Assembly (NCBI GenBank): GCA_005240065.1
Contig: SBBG01000068.1
Location: 1 to 44,139 of the forward strand
Source: Gammaproteobacteria bacterium
GTDB taxonomy: Bacteria; Pseudomonadota; Gammaproteobacteria; Ga0077554; Ga007554
Length of the DNA stretch: 44,139 bases
Reading direction: 5' to 3'
Shown here: positions 35,172 through 43,410 of the stretch, piece by piece
Layout of the letters: the number at the start of each line of letters is the position of its first letter
Numbering within the stretch: the first letter of the stretch is position 1
Notes under the pieces: generated by a model
What the model saw: the letters and a program-made list of their open reading frames with translations, nothing else
Told to the model about the DNA's origin: nothing
Databases searched by the model: none
Translations under genes and position numbers: made by a program

Positions 35172-36272
35172 CGCAGTTTCCGCCTCCGTATAAGGCATCC
35201 TCAGACTCTCCGCCACGGCGCGGCAAGTCAACATGCCGCGATGAGTGTTGAGGCCGGCGCGCAAGGCCGCGTCGCCGCGCAGCGCATCCAGGCCGCTGCC
35301 CGCCAGCTCGATGATATAAGGCAGGGTCTGGTTGACCAGGGCGAAGGTGCTGGTGCGCGGCACGGCGCCGGGCATGTTGGCGACGCAGTAGTGCACCACG
35401 CCATCGACGACATAGGTCGGCGCATGATGCGTGGTGGGATGCGTCGTTTCCACGCAACCGCCCTGATCGACGGAGACATCGACGATCACACTGCCCGGCC
35501 GCATCTGCGCCAGCATGTCGCGCGTTACCAGCCAAGGCGCCTTGCGGCCGGCGATCAACACCGCGCCGATCACCAGATCGGCGTGCAAGACGGCCTCTTC
35601 GATATTCGCCTCATTGCTGGTGCGGGTCTGCACCCGGCCCATGAAAATGTCGTCCAGGTATTGCAGGCGCGCGTGCCGGGTGTCGAGCAGGGTCACCTGC
35701 GCGCCCATGCCCACAGCGATCTTGGCCGCATTGAGCCCCACCACGCCGCCACCGAGGATCGCCACCTGTCCCGGCGGCACGCCCGGCACGCCGCCCAGCA
35801 GCACGCCGCGCCCGCTCAGGTGTTTCTCCAGATACGTCGCGCCGACCTGCGTGGCCATGCGCCCCGCCACCTCGCTCATCGGTGCGAGCAGCGGCAAATG
35901 GCCGTCCGGCGCCGTCACCGTCTCGTAGGCGATGCCAGTCACACCCGAGGCCAGCATGCGCTCCGCCAGCTCGCGGTTGGGCGCCAGGTGCAAATAGGTG
36001 AAGAGCAGCAAATCAGGGCGCAGATAGCCGTACTCGGCGGCGATCGGTTCCTTCACCTTCACCACCATCTGCGCCGCCCATGCCGCCGCAGCATCGGGTA
36101 CGATCTCGCCGCCCGCCGCTTGATATTCGGCGTCGGTGATGCCGCTGCCCATTCCCGCGCCACTCTGCACCAGCACACGATGGCCGCGCCGGATGAGCGC
36201 CTTGACCGCGCCGGGGGTCATGCCGACGCGGTATTCATCATCTTTGGTTTCTTTGGGAAGGCCGATGAGCAT
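35154..36272 (-). CDS. ald: Alanine dehydrogenase
   Basis: Ald reversibly deaminates L-alanine to pyruvate and ammonia with NAD. The 372-residue length is typical. Signatures are the N-terminal [20 protein letters not shown] with the substrate-binding Arg, VKVKEP with the catalytic Lys region, FTYLHLAPN with the catalytic His, the Rossmann motif [20 protein letters not shown], and the Asp in [10 protein letters not shown] followed by [20 protein letters not shown]-like sequence lies just upstream of the start. It forms a single-gene unit convergent with citrate synthase and would feed the pyruvate pool used by the pyruvate dehydrogenase genes further on. Confidence 0.95.
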   Translation of the reverse strand: MLIGLPKETKDDEYRVGMTPGAVKALIRRGHRVLVQSGAGMGSGITDAEYQAAGGEIVPDAAAAWAAQMVVKVKEPIAAEYGYLRPDLLLFTYLHLAPNRELAERMLASGVTGIAYETVTAPDGHLPLLAPMSEVAGRMATQVGATYLEKHLSGRGVLLGGVPGVPPGQVAILGGGVVGLNAAKIAVGMGAQVTLLDTRHARLQYLDDIFMGRVQTRTSNEANIEEAVLHADLVIGAVLIAGRKAPWLVTRDMLAQMRPGSVIVDVSVDQGGCVETTHPTTHHAPTYVVDGVVHYCVANMPGAVPRTSTFALVNQTLPYIIELAGSGLDALRGDAALRAGLNTHRGMLTCRAVAESLRMPYTEAETALSAFS

Positions 36273-36335
36273 GGGGGTCTCCTTTGCTGTTGAACTACAA
36301 ACCGTAATCCAAAACTGTGCTGGGTGAAGCGCACT

Positions 36336-38117
36336 CTACATCTCTGCAATATGCTCCACAATCAACTGCACGCTACGCCGTCCCTGATATTCATTGACAT
36401 CCAGCTTGTATGCCATGTGGACCTGGGGACCCACCTCACCCGCACCTTGTCCTCTGTTGAACGCGATCGCATCGAGTAATGCCGTGGAACCGGGTATTTT
36501 GAGCACCATCTTGAGGTGCTTTTCGCCGACGATGCGTTGGCTGGCGATTTCGAAGCGGCCGTCGAACACGGGTTCGGGGAAGCCTTGGCCCCAAGGGCCG
36601 GCGTTACGCAGTGTTTCGGCCAACTCCAGGCCGAGGTCGCAGGCGGGTAGTTCGCCGTCGCTGAGAATGGTGGCTTGCGGCGGCTGGTTGCCGAGGAGTG
36701 CGCGTATTTCGTCGTCGAAGGCTTGACGAAAGGCTTCGAAGTGTTCGCGCTTGAGGGTCAGCCCGGCGGCCATGGCGTGGCCGCCGAATTTGCTGAGCAG
36801 ACCCGGATGATGCGCCGCCACGCTGTCGAGTGCGTCGCGGATGTGAACGCCGGGAATGGAGCGCGCCGAGCCTTTGATTTCCTGCGCGTTGGCGGGGGCG
36901 AAGGCAATCACCGGGCGGTGATAGCGATCCTTGATGCGTGAGGCGAGAATGCCGATCACGCCTTGATGCCAGGATTCGTCGAACAGGCAGAGGCTGTAGG
37001 GGAGTAGCGAGAGCTGAGTCGCGGGCGTTAAGTCAGGTCTTTCCTCAGCCCTCGCTACTCGTCCCTCGATACTCGCTACTCCACTCTCAAGCAACGCCAG
37101 TGCCTGTTCCTGCATCTCGTTCTCAATGCCGCGGCGTTCGCGGTTGAGATGATCCAGTTGCCTGGCGATATCGCGCGCCCGGGCATCGTCGTCGGTGAGC
37201 AGGCACTCGATGCCCAGCGTCATGTCGTCGAGACGCCCGGCGGCATTGAGCCTGGGACCGACCGCGAATCCAAGATCGGCTGCGCCGATACGCTCATACC
37301 GCCGGCCCGCCACTTCCAGTAAGGCGCGGATGCCGGCGCAACACGCCCCGGAGCGGATACGCGCCAGACCCTGCGCCACCAGGATGCGATTGACGTGATC
37401 GAGCGGCACCACGTCGGCCACGGTGCCCAGCGCCACCAAGTCCAGCAGTTGCGCGAGGTTGGGTTCGGCGATACCGCGGCGCGTGAACCAGTCCAGTTCG
37501 CGTAGCCGCGCACGCAATGCCAGCATCACGTAAAAGAGCACGCCCACGCCGGCGAGACTCTTGCTGGGGAAGCTGTCGCCGGGTTGGTTGGGGTTGACGA
37601 TGGCATCCGCCCTGGGCAGCGTTGCGCCGGGCAGATGGTGATCGGTAATCAACACTTGCATGCCGCGCGCCTTGGCCGCCGCCACACCGTCGATGCTCGA
37701 AATGCCGTTGTCGACGGTGACGAGCAGCTCAGGCTGGTGTTCGGCGGCCACCGCGACAATCTCGGGCGTCAAGCCGTAGCCGAACTCGAAGCGGTTCGGC
37801 ACCACGAAGCGCACATCGCCGGCGCCGAGCAGACGCAGCGCCCGCACCGCTACCGCGCAACTGGTCGCGCCGTCGGCATCGAAATCCGCCACGATCAATA
37901 TGCGCTTGCTGTCGCGCAGCGCGGTGTACAGCAAGTCACACGCGGCGTCGATGCCCGTGAGCCGCGAGGCGGGCGGTAGGCGCGCCAGCAGGTTTTCCAG
38001 CTCGCCAGCATTCGCCACCCGGCGCGCGGCATAGATGCGGCGCAGCACGGGGTGCAGGCTATCCGGCAGGGCGGTGTTGTCCTCGAAGATGCGCCGGACG
38101 ATCTGTTTTTCTGTCAC
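36336..38117 (-). CDS. recJ: Single-stranded-DNA-specific exonuclease RecJ, with in-frame repeat insertion
   Basis: RecJ degrades single-stranded DNA 5' to 3' in RecF-pathway recombination and mismatch repair. DHH-family motifs are VADFDADGATS (motif I), TVDNGIS (II), ITDHHLPG (III) and NPNQPGD, then GRLDDM; the DHHA1 part has GVIGILASRIKDRYHRPVI and KFGGHAMAAGL. At 593 residues it is longer than the usual 565-580. The excess lies between LLESG and YSLCLFDESW, where about 27 residues (ASIEGRVARAEERPD...) are encoded by copies of the GAGTAGCGAG repeat. The reading frame stays open. The start overlaps the RpfE-like gene's stop by four bases. Confidence 0.93.
   Translation of the reverse strand: MTEKQIVRRIFEDNTALPDSLHPVLRRIYAARRVANAGELENLLARLPPASRLTGIDAACDLLYTALRDSKRILIVADFDADGATSCAVAVRALRLLGAGDVRFVVPNRFEFGYGLTPEIVAVAAEHQPELLVTVDNGISSIDGVAAAKARGMQVLITDHHLPGATLPRADAIVNPNQPGDSFPSKSLAGVGVLFYVMLALRARLRELDWFTRRGIAEPNLAQLLDLVALGTVADVVPLDHVNRILVAQGLARIRSGACCAGIRALLEVAGRRYERIGAADLGFAVGPRLNAAGRLDDMTLGIECLLTDDDARARDIARQLDHLNRERRGIENEMQEQALALLESGVASIEGRVARAEERPDLTPATQLSLLPYSLCLFDESWHQGVIGILASRIKDRYHRPVIAFAPANAQEIKGSARSIPGVHIRDALDSVAAHHPGLLSKFGGHAMAAGLTLKREHFEAFRQAFDDEIRALLGNQPPQATILSDGELPACDLGLELAETLRNAGPWGQGFPEPVFDGRFEIASQRIVGEKHLKMVLKIPGSTALLDAIAFNRGQGAGEVGPQVHMAYKLDVNEYQGRRSVQLIVEHIAEM
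37002..37081. repeat. GAGTAGCGAG repeat cluster inside recJ
   Basis: GAGTAGCGAG-A-GCTGAG (37002-37018) is complementary to CTCAGC-C-CTCGCTACTC (37044-37060) with one mismatch, giving a 16-bp hairpin. A further CTCGCTACTC lies at 37072-37081. The same 10-mer occurs twice in the E2 gene near the window's end. Here it encodes the extra residues of RecJ. Confidence 0.8.
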
Positions 38118-39154
38118 GTATAGGTCTCCAGCGAGCGGCGGCGTTTCCAGAAACGCCGCAATGATGCGGGAGTGATACGGTAAGCACGGCCATCGGCGGC
38201 GAGGATGTCCAGGCTGTCGATGTCACGCCTTTTCAGGGCATCCAGCAGCGGCGCAAACCAGTTTTGCATCAAGGGTTCCATCACCTCGCTCCACGCGCTC
38301 ATGTCGCCATACAGCGCCGCGCTGTGGACGGCATCCAGCACCACCAGTTGTGCGCCGCCGGAACGGTGTTCCAGCACGGTGGCGGCGGAGGCCGGCAGCA
38401 GTGCGGCGGGAACACCGCTCAGCTGCGCCAGCCCTGTCGCCACGGGCTCGCCACTCCATACCTGTGCCCAGTGCGCCGGCACATCACGTGGCGCATAACC
38501 GCCGCCCCACAGCCACACGCTGTTGACGGCAGGTGCATCCCGCGCGCTACGCGCCTGATTCACCACGCTGGAGTGCAACAGCATCTGAATCTCATTGAGC
38601 ACCGCATGCCACCGCTTGCCGCGCGCGCCCGAAGGCAGAAAGCCGTCGATGTGACGCCCCAGCGTCTCGTGCAGGTCATAGGTGCGGATATGCGGATCCT
38701 CCGGCAGGCGCAAATACCAGCGCTCGGGATGCGGAGTTTCGAGGCACCAGCCATCGGCGCCGAACAAGGCGTTGAACTCTTTGGCGATAGTATCCGCTTC
38801 GTGCTGTTGCATGTTCAGTATACGGCCGCCGAACAGCACCAGGCGCGACTGATCGGGACGCAGATGCACCGGGTCTGCGCGCAGCCAGAAATCCTGTGAC
38901 GCTTCGCCGGTGTCGCCTGTCCATGCCACGGCCGCTACCGGCAGATCCCGCGCCGGGTCGCACTGCACGCCGAACAGATGAAACAGCGTCGCCTCCAGAC
39001 CCGCGGCCGGCACGTTCTCCATCACCGCACGCGCCAGCAGGGTTTCCAGGGGTGCAAAGTTGATTCCGGAAAAACCCGTGGCACGCAGTCCTCGCGGGCC
39101 GTAGAGACCGGGGGCGACGAGGGTACAGGAGGAGGGGGGACCCATCAGTTCCAC
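38114..39154 (-). CDS. RpfE-like protein (COG4255-type), uncharacterised
   Basis: The 346-residue product has no signal peptide or membrane segment. Stretches such as GDTGEASQDFWLRADPVHLRPDQSRLVLF, WCLETPHPERWYLRL, LHETLGRHIDGFLPSG and NSVWLWGGG are typical of a family annotated as RpfE or as phosphoglycerate-mutase/phosphonoacetate-hydrolase-like regulatory protein, often found beside recJ in proteobacteria. Its activity is not established; the WLWGGG motif resembles the alkaline-phosphatase-superfamily branch of independent PGMs. GTG 39154 directly follows the upstream gene's stop; ATG 39145 is an alternative. It overlaps recJ by four bases, so the two are translationally coupled. Confidence 0.72.
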   Translation of the reverse strand: MELMGPPSSCTLVAPGLYGPRGLRATGFSGINFAPLETLLARAVMENVPAAGLEATLFHLFGVQCDPARDLPVAAVAWTGDTGEASQDFWLRADPVHLRPDQSRLVLFGGRILNMQQHEADTIAKEFNALFGADGWCLETPHPERWYLRLPEDPHIRTYDLHETLGRHIDGFLPSGARGKRWHAVLNEIQMLLHSSVVNQARSARDAPAVNSVWLWGGGYAPRDVPAHWAQVWSGEPVATGLAQLSGVPAALLPASAATVLEHRSGGAQLVVLDAVHSAALYGDMSAWSEVMEPLMQNWFAPLLDALKRRDIDSLDILAADGRAYRITPASLRRFWKRRRSLETYT

Positions 39155-39727
39155 TCAATTCCCAATCTGAAACCGATAACCCAAACTCACAAAATCAATA
39201 TTCTTTTCGATCACGGTGTATTCAAGCTCAAGCGCTCCCTCGCCGATTTTCCAGCCGCCGCCGAGGCCGTAGGAGCCGTGCCAGTCGGTGGCGCTGGCGG
39301 AAAGGGTATTGCCGCTGGCGCTGATCCGGTCGTACAGGATGCCGGCTTTGGCCTTGGCGTAAAACTTCCCCGGGGTCTGGTAAACGCCATAGAGCGCGGC
39401 GGTGGTGACGCTCCAGACGTTGTCGCCTTGGGGAATCTTCGCGCCATTACGGGAGAAGTCGGCGCGGCCGCGGCCGAAGCTGGTGGTCAGCTCACCTTCG
39501 GCGCCCAGGAAGCCGAGCTTGCCGGTTTTGAATTGATAGCCGCCGATGATGCCGGCGTTCGCCACGGCATCCGGGCTCGACATTCTCACACCATCGTCGA
39601 GGCTCATCTTGTCGGCGAGCATCGCGCCGACCTTGAGCCCGCCATACAGCGGACTTTCCTCGGCCTGCGTGGTGGTCAACAAACCAAGACTGAGCAGCGC
39701 GATTATTGCAGCAATAGCGGTTTTCAT
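39155..39727 (-). CDS. Small outer-membrane beta-barrel protein
   Basis: The 190-residue product has a signal peptide (IAAIIALLSLGLLTTTQA, cleavage before EESPLYGG). It then has alternating hydrophobic strands with aromatic girdles characteristic of an eight-stranded OmpA/OmpW/PagP-like barrel: NAGIIGGYQFKTGKLGFLGAEGEL, WSVTTAALYGVYQTPGKFYAKAKAG, GSYGLGGGWKIGEGALELEYTV, and the last strand ISFVSLGYRFQIGN-like. No periplasmic domain is present. Its function is unknown. It lies directly upstream of the RpfE-like gene and recJ and may be co-transcribed with them. Confidence 0.75.
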   Translation of the reverse strand: MKTAIAAIIALLSLGLLTTTQAEESPLYGGLKVGAMLADKMSLDDGVRMSSPDAVANAGIIGGYQFKTGKLGFLGAEGELTTSFGRGRADFSRNGAKIPQGDNVWSVTTAALYGVYQTPGKFYAKAKAGILYDRISASGNTLSASATDWHGSYGLGGGWKIGEGALELEYTVIEKNIDFVSLGYRFQIGN

Positions 39728-39745
39728 TGCATTACCCTCTCTTTG

Positions 39746-41269
39746 TTATTTCCCTGAAATCACCCCTTCCCCCATCACCCCGTGCTCCAGTAACAAATTC
39801 AGTGTAAACCGCACGCCGAAGCCGGTGATATCGGTGGGGATGTGCGCCAGTCCGCCCTTGTTGTTGCCGGCGGAGAGGTCGATGTGCAACCAGGGCACCT
39901 CTTCCTTGACGAAGCGGCTCAGAAAACGCGCCGCGAGAATGTGGTCGGCCTCGCCGGCGAGGATGCACTGCTTGATGTCGGCGATATCGCTTTCCAGCTC
40001 CTTGTCGTAGTCACTATCGGTAGGAAAGGGCCACACCCGCTCACCAGAGGCGCGGCCCGCTGCGATGATGTCGTTGAGCAGCGCGTCGCGGTTGGTGAAC
40101 GCCCCGCTGTAGCGCGTTCCGAGGGCGTAGATGCAGGAGCCCGTCAGCGTGGCGTAGTCGACGAGCAGGCCGGGGCGTTCGGCGCTGGCCATCGCCAGGG
40201 TGTCGGCGAGGATCATGCGGCCCTCGGCGTCGGTGTGCACCACTTCGATGGTCACGCCGTTGCTGGCGGTGACGACGTCGTTCTGCTTATAGGCTTTCGG
40301 GCCGATGTGGTTTTGCGCCAGGGCCAGCCAGCAGTGCACGGAGAGATTCGCCTTGAGCCGGGTCAGCGCCAGCAGCACCCCGAGCGCCACGGCGCTGCCT
40401 TCCATGTCCTCGTGCATGCCGAACATGCTTTTGGCGGGCTTGAGGTTGTTGCCGCCGGTGTCGTAACAGATGCCCTTACCGACCAGCGCCAGCCGCCGCC
40501 CGGTCTTCTTTTCCGTACCGCGCTTGCGGCTGCGGGGCGAATAGCAGAGCTGGACGATGCCCGCATCGTCATCGGCGCTGCCCTGTGCCACGGCGAGAAA
40601 GGCCCCGGCGTTTTGGCGTTTGAGGGTTTTAGTGTCGAAAAAGTGCATGTTCCAGCCGTTTTCCTCGGCCAGTTCGGCGATGCGTTCGCGGTAGCGTGCC
40701 GGGGTGAGCTGGTTGGGTGGCAGCATGGTGAGATAGCGCGCCAGATTGTTGCCCTCGGCCTCGGCAAGGGTGCGCGAAAAATCGAGCGTGGCGTCCAGGC
40801 CGTGGATGTCGATACCGGCCAGCCGCTTTTCGCTGGCTGGTTTGCTTTTCAGGACGGGCATGGTGTGGATGCCCGCCAGCAGTGCCGCAACGCATGCCTC
40901 GGCGACGCGCGCGGCCAGTCCCGGATCCAGCCCCGCCAACAGCAGGGTGACAGCGGCGGGATTTTGTTCCAGGTGCGTGACGCACAGTTTGCGCGCCAGG
41001 GTCAGCAGGTCGAAGGCCGAAATATCCGGCTTGATAGGCGCGAGCGTGACGCGGCTGCCCGTGGCATTGGGCAAGTCGGTGGTCAGCGGCGAGGTGTCGT
41101 CTTTTTCCTTGAGGCGCGCCCAGCGCTGCTTCAACAGGCCGGCGTAGGGAAATATCGGCCAGTCCTTGCCGGACTTGGTCTCGGGAAAGGCGATGAAGAG
41201 GTTGGTCTGGCCATCCGCATACCCCTCGTCCGGCAGGCCGCGATGCTGTTTTATGCTGATTTTAATCAC
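39746..41269 (-). CDS. Divergent M17 leucyl aminopeptidase family protein
   Basis: The 507-residue protein follows the two-domain M17 plan: a variable N-terminal domain and a catalytic C-terminal half. The metal-binding motifs are recognisable but altered. VGKGICYDTGGNNLKP replaces the usual VGKGITFDSGGISLKP. MHEDMEGSAVALG replaces MKxDMGGAAAVLG. VHTDAEGRMILADTL replaces xNTDAEGRLxLxD. The key Lys, Asp, Glu and Arg of two-metal catalysis are retained, so it is probably active. The name pepA is not given because it belongs to a side branch. It is divergent from the pyruvate dehydrogenase operon. Confidence 0.85.
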   Translation of the reverse strand: MIKISIKQHRGLPDEGYADGQTNLFIAFPETKSGKDWPIFPYAGLLKQRWARLKEKDDTSPLTTDLPNATGSRVTLAPIKPDISAFDLLTLARKLCVTHLEQNPAAVTLLLAGLDPGLAARVAEACVAALLAGIHTMPVLKSKPASEKRLAGIDIHGLDATLDFSRTLAEAEGNNLARYLTMLPPNQLTPARYRERIAELAEENGWNMHFFDTKTLKRQNAGAFLAVAQGSADDDAGIVQLCYSPRSRKRGTEKKTGRRLALVGKGICYDTGGNNLKPAKSMFGMHEDMEGSAVALGVLLALTRLKANLSVHCWLALAQNHIGPKAYKQNDVVTASNGVTIEVVHTDAEGRMILADTLAMASAERPGLLVDYATLTGSCIYALGTRYSGAFTNRDALLNDIIAAGRASGERVWPFPTDSDYDKELESDIADIKQCILAGEADHILAARFLSRFVKEEVPWLHIDLSAGNNKGGLAHIPTDITGFGVRFTLNLLLEHGVMGEGVISGK

Positions 41270-41372
41270 TTAAAATCCCTTAAGTAAATCATGGTTTACC
41301 TTGACCTTACGCCGCAAAAAACAGATCATATCCTGCTTGGCGAATTTCAGATACCTCAAACAAAGGAGTCCC

Positions 41373-42365
41373 ATGACCCCTGCTGACAAAAAACGCGTGC
41401 TGCGCGAGATGCTGTTCGCGCGCCGCTTCGAAGAGCGCTGCTATGAAGCCTATGTGGAGCGCAAGATCGGCGGCTTTCTTCACCTCTATCCCGGTCAGGA
41501 AGCCTGCGCCTTCGGTGTGATGGAGGCGGCGCGGCCGGGCCATGATTATGTTATCACCGGCTACCGCGATCATGTCCACGCCATCAAGTGCGGCGCCGAC
41601 CCCAAAGCGGTGATGGCCGAACTGTACGGCAAGGAGACCGGTTCCAGCAAGGGCCGTGGCGGCTCGATGCACATCTTCGACGTGGAACATCACTTCATGG
41701 GCGGCTACGCGCTGGTGGGTGGACCGTTTCCGCTGGCGGCGGGCATCGCCAAGGGTCTGAAAATGAAGGGCTCGGATGCGATTTCGATCTGCTTTCTCGG
41801 TGATGCGGCGAACAATCAGGGCACATTCCACGAGTCGCTGAACATGGCCAAGGTGTGGAACCTGCCCGTCCTGTACGTGTGTGAAAACAACCTCTACGGC
41901 ATCGGTACCCGCATTGATCGCTCCACGGCGGTGATCGACCAGTACAAGCGCGTCAGTGGCTACGACATTCCCGCCGCGCAGACCGATGGCCAGGATATCG
42001 AGAAGGTATATGAGGCGGCCAAAATCGCCGTCGACCATGTCAGGTCCGGCAAAGGCCCGTATTTCCTCGAATTGATGACCTACCGCTACCGCGGCCATTC
42101 CATGTCTGATTCCAACGCCTACCGTCCCAAGGACGAAGAACGCATGTGGAGCAAGCGCGACCCCATCATCATGCTGCGCGACCGGCTGATCGAGGCGAAG
42201 CAGATCACGCTGGACGACTACAAGGCGATGGACACCGCCGTGCTCGAAGAGATCGAAAACGAGATCATCAAATTCGCCGAAGCATCGCCCGAACCCTCGG
42301 TCGATGAACTGGAAAAATATGTATTGGCGGACAATGATCCTTATGTCCGCGGGGGTAAACACTAA
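41373..42365 (+). CDS. pdhA: Pyruvate dehydrogenase E1 component, alpha subunit
   Basis: The E1 alpha subunit binds thiamine diphosphate and, with beta, decarboxylates pyruvate and acetylates E2. From ATG 41373 (AAAGGAG four bases upstream) the 330-residue product has HLYPGQEACAFGVMEA, YRDHVHAIKCG, GRGGSMHIFD and the TPP/Mg motif FLGDAANNQGTFHESLNMAKVW...CENN, plus the regulatory-loop-like YRYRGHSMSD. The heterotetrameric alpha/beta E1 differs from the homodimeric AceE typical of enteric bacteria. An acetoin or branched-chain specificity cannot be ruled out but is less likely. The beta gene starts on the last base of the stop. Confidence 0.92.
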   Translation: MTPADKKRVLREMLFARRFEERCYEAYVERKIGGFLHLYPGQEACAFGVMEAARPGHDYVITGYRDHVHAIKCGADPKAVMAELYGKETGSSKGRGGSMHIFDVEHHFMGGYALVGGPFPLAAGIAKGLKMKGSDAISICFLGDAANNQGTFHESLNMAKVWNLPVLYVCENNLYGIGTRIDRSTAVIDQYKRVSGYDIPAAQTDGQDIEKVYEAAKIAVDHVRSGKGPYFLELMTYRYRGHSMSDSNAYRPKDEERMWSKRDPIIMLRDRLIEAKQITLDDYKAMDTAVLEEIENEIIKFAEASPEPSVDELEKYVLADNDPYVRGGKH

Positions 42366-43348
42366 TGGCCGTAATGATGTATTGGGAAGCGATCCGGCGC
42401 GCCCAGGATGAAGAGCTGGCGCGCGATCCGATGGTGATTGTGATGGGCGAGGATGTCGGCGTGGCCGGCGGCACTTATAAGGCCACCAAGGGGCTGTACG
42501 AGAAATACGGCGCCGAGCGCGTCATCGACACGCCGATCTCCGAAAACGGCTTCACGGGTCTTGGCATCGGCGCCTCCTTCATCGGCGTGAGGCCGATCAT
42601 CGAGATCATGTCGGTGAACTTCGCCTGGCTGGCGATGGACCAGATCTTCAACTCCGCCGCCAAGGTGCGTTACATGTCGGGCGGCCAACTTGAAGCGCCG
42701 GTGGTGATCCGCTCTCCGGGTGGCACCGCCCACCAGCTCGGCGCCCAACACTCGGCGCGCATGGAGAAGGTCTTCATGGGCGTGGCCGGGCTGCGCGTGG
42801 TGACCCCCTCCAATCCGAGGCAAGCTTATGGCCTGGTCAAATCCGCCGTGCGCTGCAACGACCCGGTGTTCATCAACGAACACGAGCTGATGTATAACAT
42901 GAAGGGCGAGGTGCCCGACGAGGAATATTTCCATCCCTTGGAAGGCTCCGAAGTGGCGCGCCAGGGCCGCGATGTCACGCTGTTCGGCTATAACATCTCG
43001 GTGCACTGGTGTCTGGAAGCGGCGGAATTTCTCGCCAGCCATCACGGCATCGACTGCGAGGTGGTGGATTTGTATTCCCTCAGCCCGCTCGACCGCGCCG
43101 GCATCAAGGCCTCGGTGAGCAAGACCCATCGCGCGATCATCGCCGAAGAGGCCGAGGCCCCGGTCGGCGTGGGTTCGGAAGTGATGGCGATCATCAACGA
43201 GGAATGCTTCTTCGAACTGGATGCCGCGCCGGTGCGCGTGTCCGCACGGAATGTGCCCATCCCCTACAATCACAGGTTGGAAAAGGCCGCCATCCCCGGC
43301 GCCAAGGATGTGGTCCATGCCGTGTTGAAGATGTTTGGGAAACAATAA
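42365..43348 (+). CDS. pdhB: Pyruvate dehydrogenase E1 component, beta subunit
   Basis: The 327-residue beta subunit completes the TPP site of E1. It shows VMGEDVGVAGGTYKATKGL, the DTPISENGFTGLGIGA segment with the TPP-contacting Glu, YMSGGQLEAPVVIRSPGG, QLGAQHSA, and the C-terminal transketolase domain with EVVDLYSLSPLD and RVSARNVPIPYNH. The start shares one base with the pdhA stop (TAATG), so translation is coupled. The next gene encodes the lipoyl E2, which confirms the complex. Confidence 0.93.
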   Translation: MAVMMYWEAIRRAQDEELARDPMVIVMGEDVGVAGGTYKATKGLYEKYGAERVIDTPISENGFTGLGIGASFIGVRPIIEIMSVNFAWLAMDQIFNSAAKVRYMSGGQLEAPVVIRSPGGTAHQLGAQHSARMEKVFMGVAGLRVVTPSNPRQAYGLVKSAVRCNDPVFINEHELMYNMKGEVPDEEYFHPLEGSEVARQGRDVTLFGYNISVHWCLEAAEFLASHHGIDCEVVDLYSLSPLDRAGIKASVSKTHRAIIAEEAEAPVGVGSEVMAIINEECFFELDAAPVRVSARNVPIPYNHRLEKAAIPGAKDVVHAVLKMFGKQ

Positions 43349-43350
43349 AC

Positions 43351-43377
43351 CGTAGGATGCGTGCGGCGTATCCTACG
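43351..43377. repeat. Intercistronic palindrome CGTAGGATGCG / CGTATCCTACG
   Basis: An 11-bp stem with one G-U pair and loop TGCGG fills most of the 62-base gap between pdhB and the E2 gene. There is no U-tract, so it is more likely an mRNA-stability or processing hairpin, or a REP-like element related to the other GTAGG repeats. Confidence 0.6.
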
Positions 43378-43410
43378 ATTCCTTGGATTTAACGCGGAAG
43401 TAGATGAAGA

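Noticed and set aside
39842-41287. 481-residue plus-strand ORF opposite the M17 peptidase
   Set aside because: Antisense shadow; Gly/Gln/Arg-rich with no domain, while the minus strand has metal-binding motifs.
41687-41702. Third parS-like site (GACGTGGAACAT) in pdhA
   Set aside because: Only the right half resembles parS; the left half does not form the palindrome.
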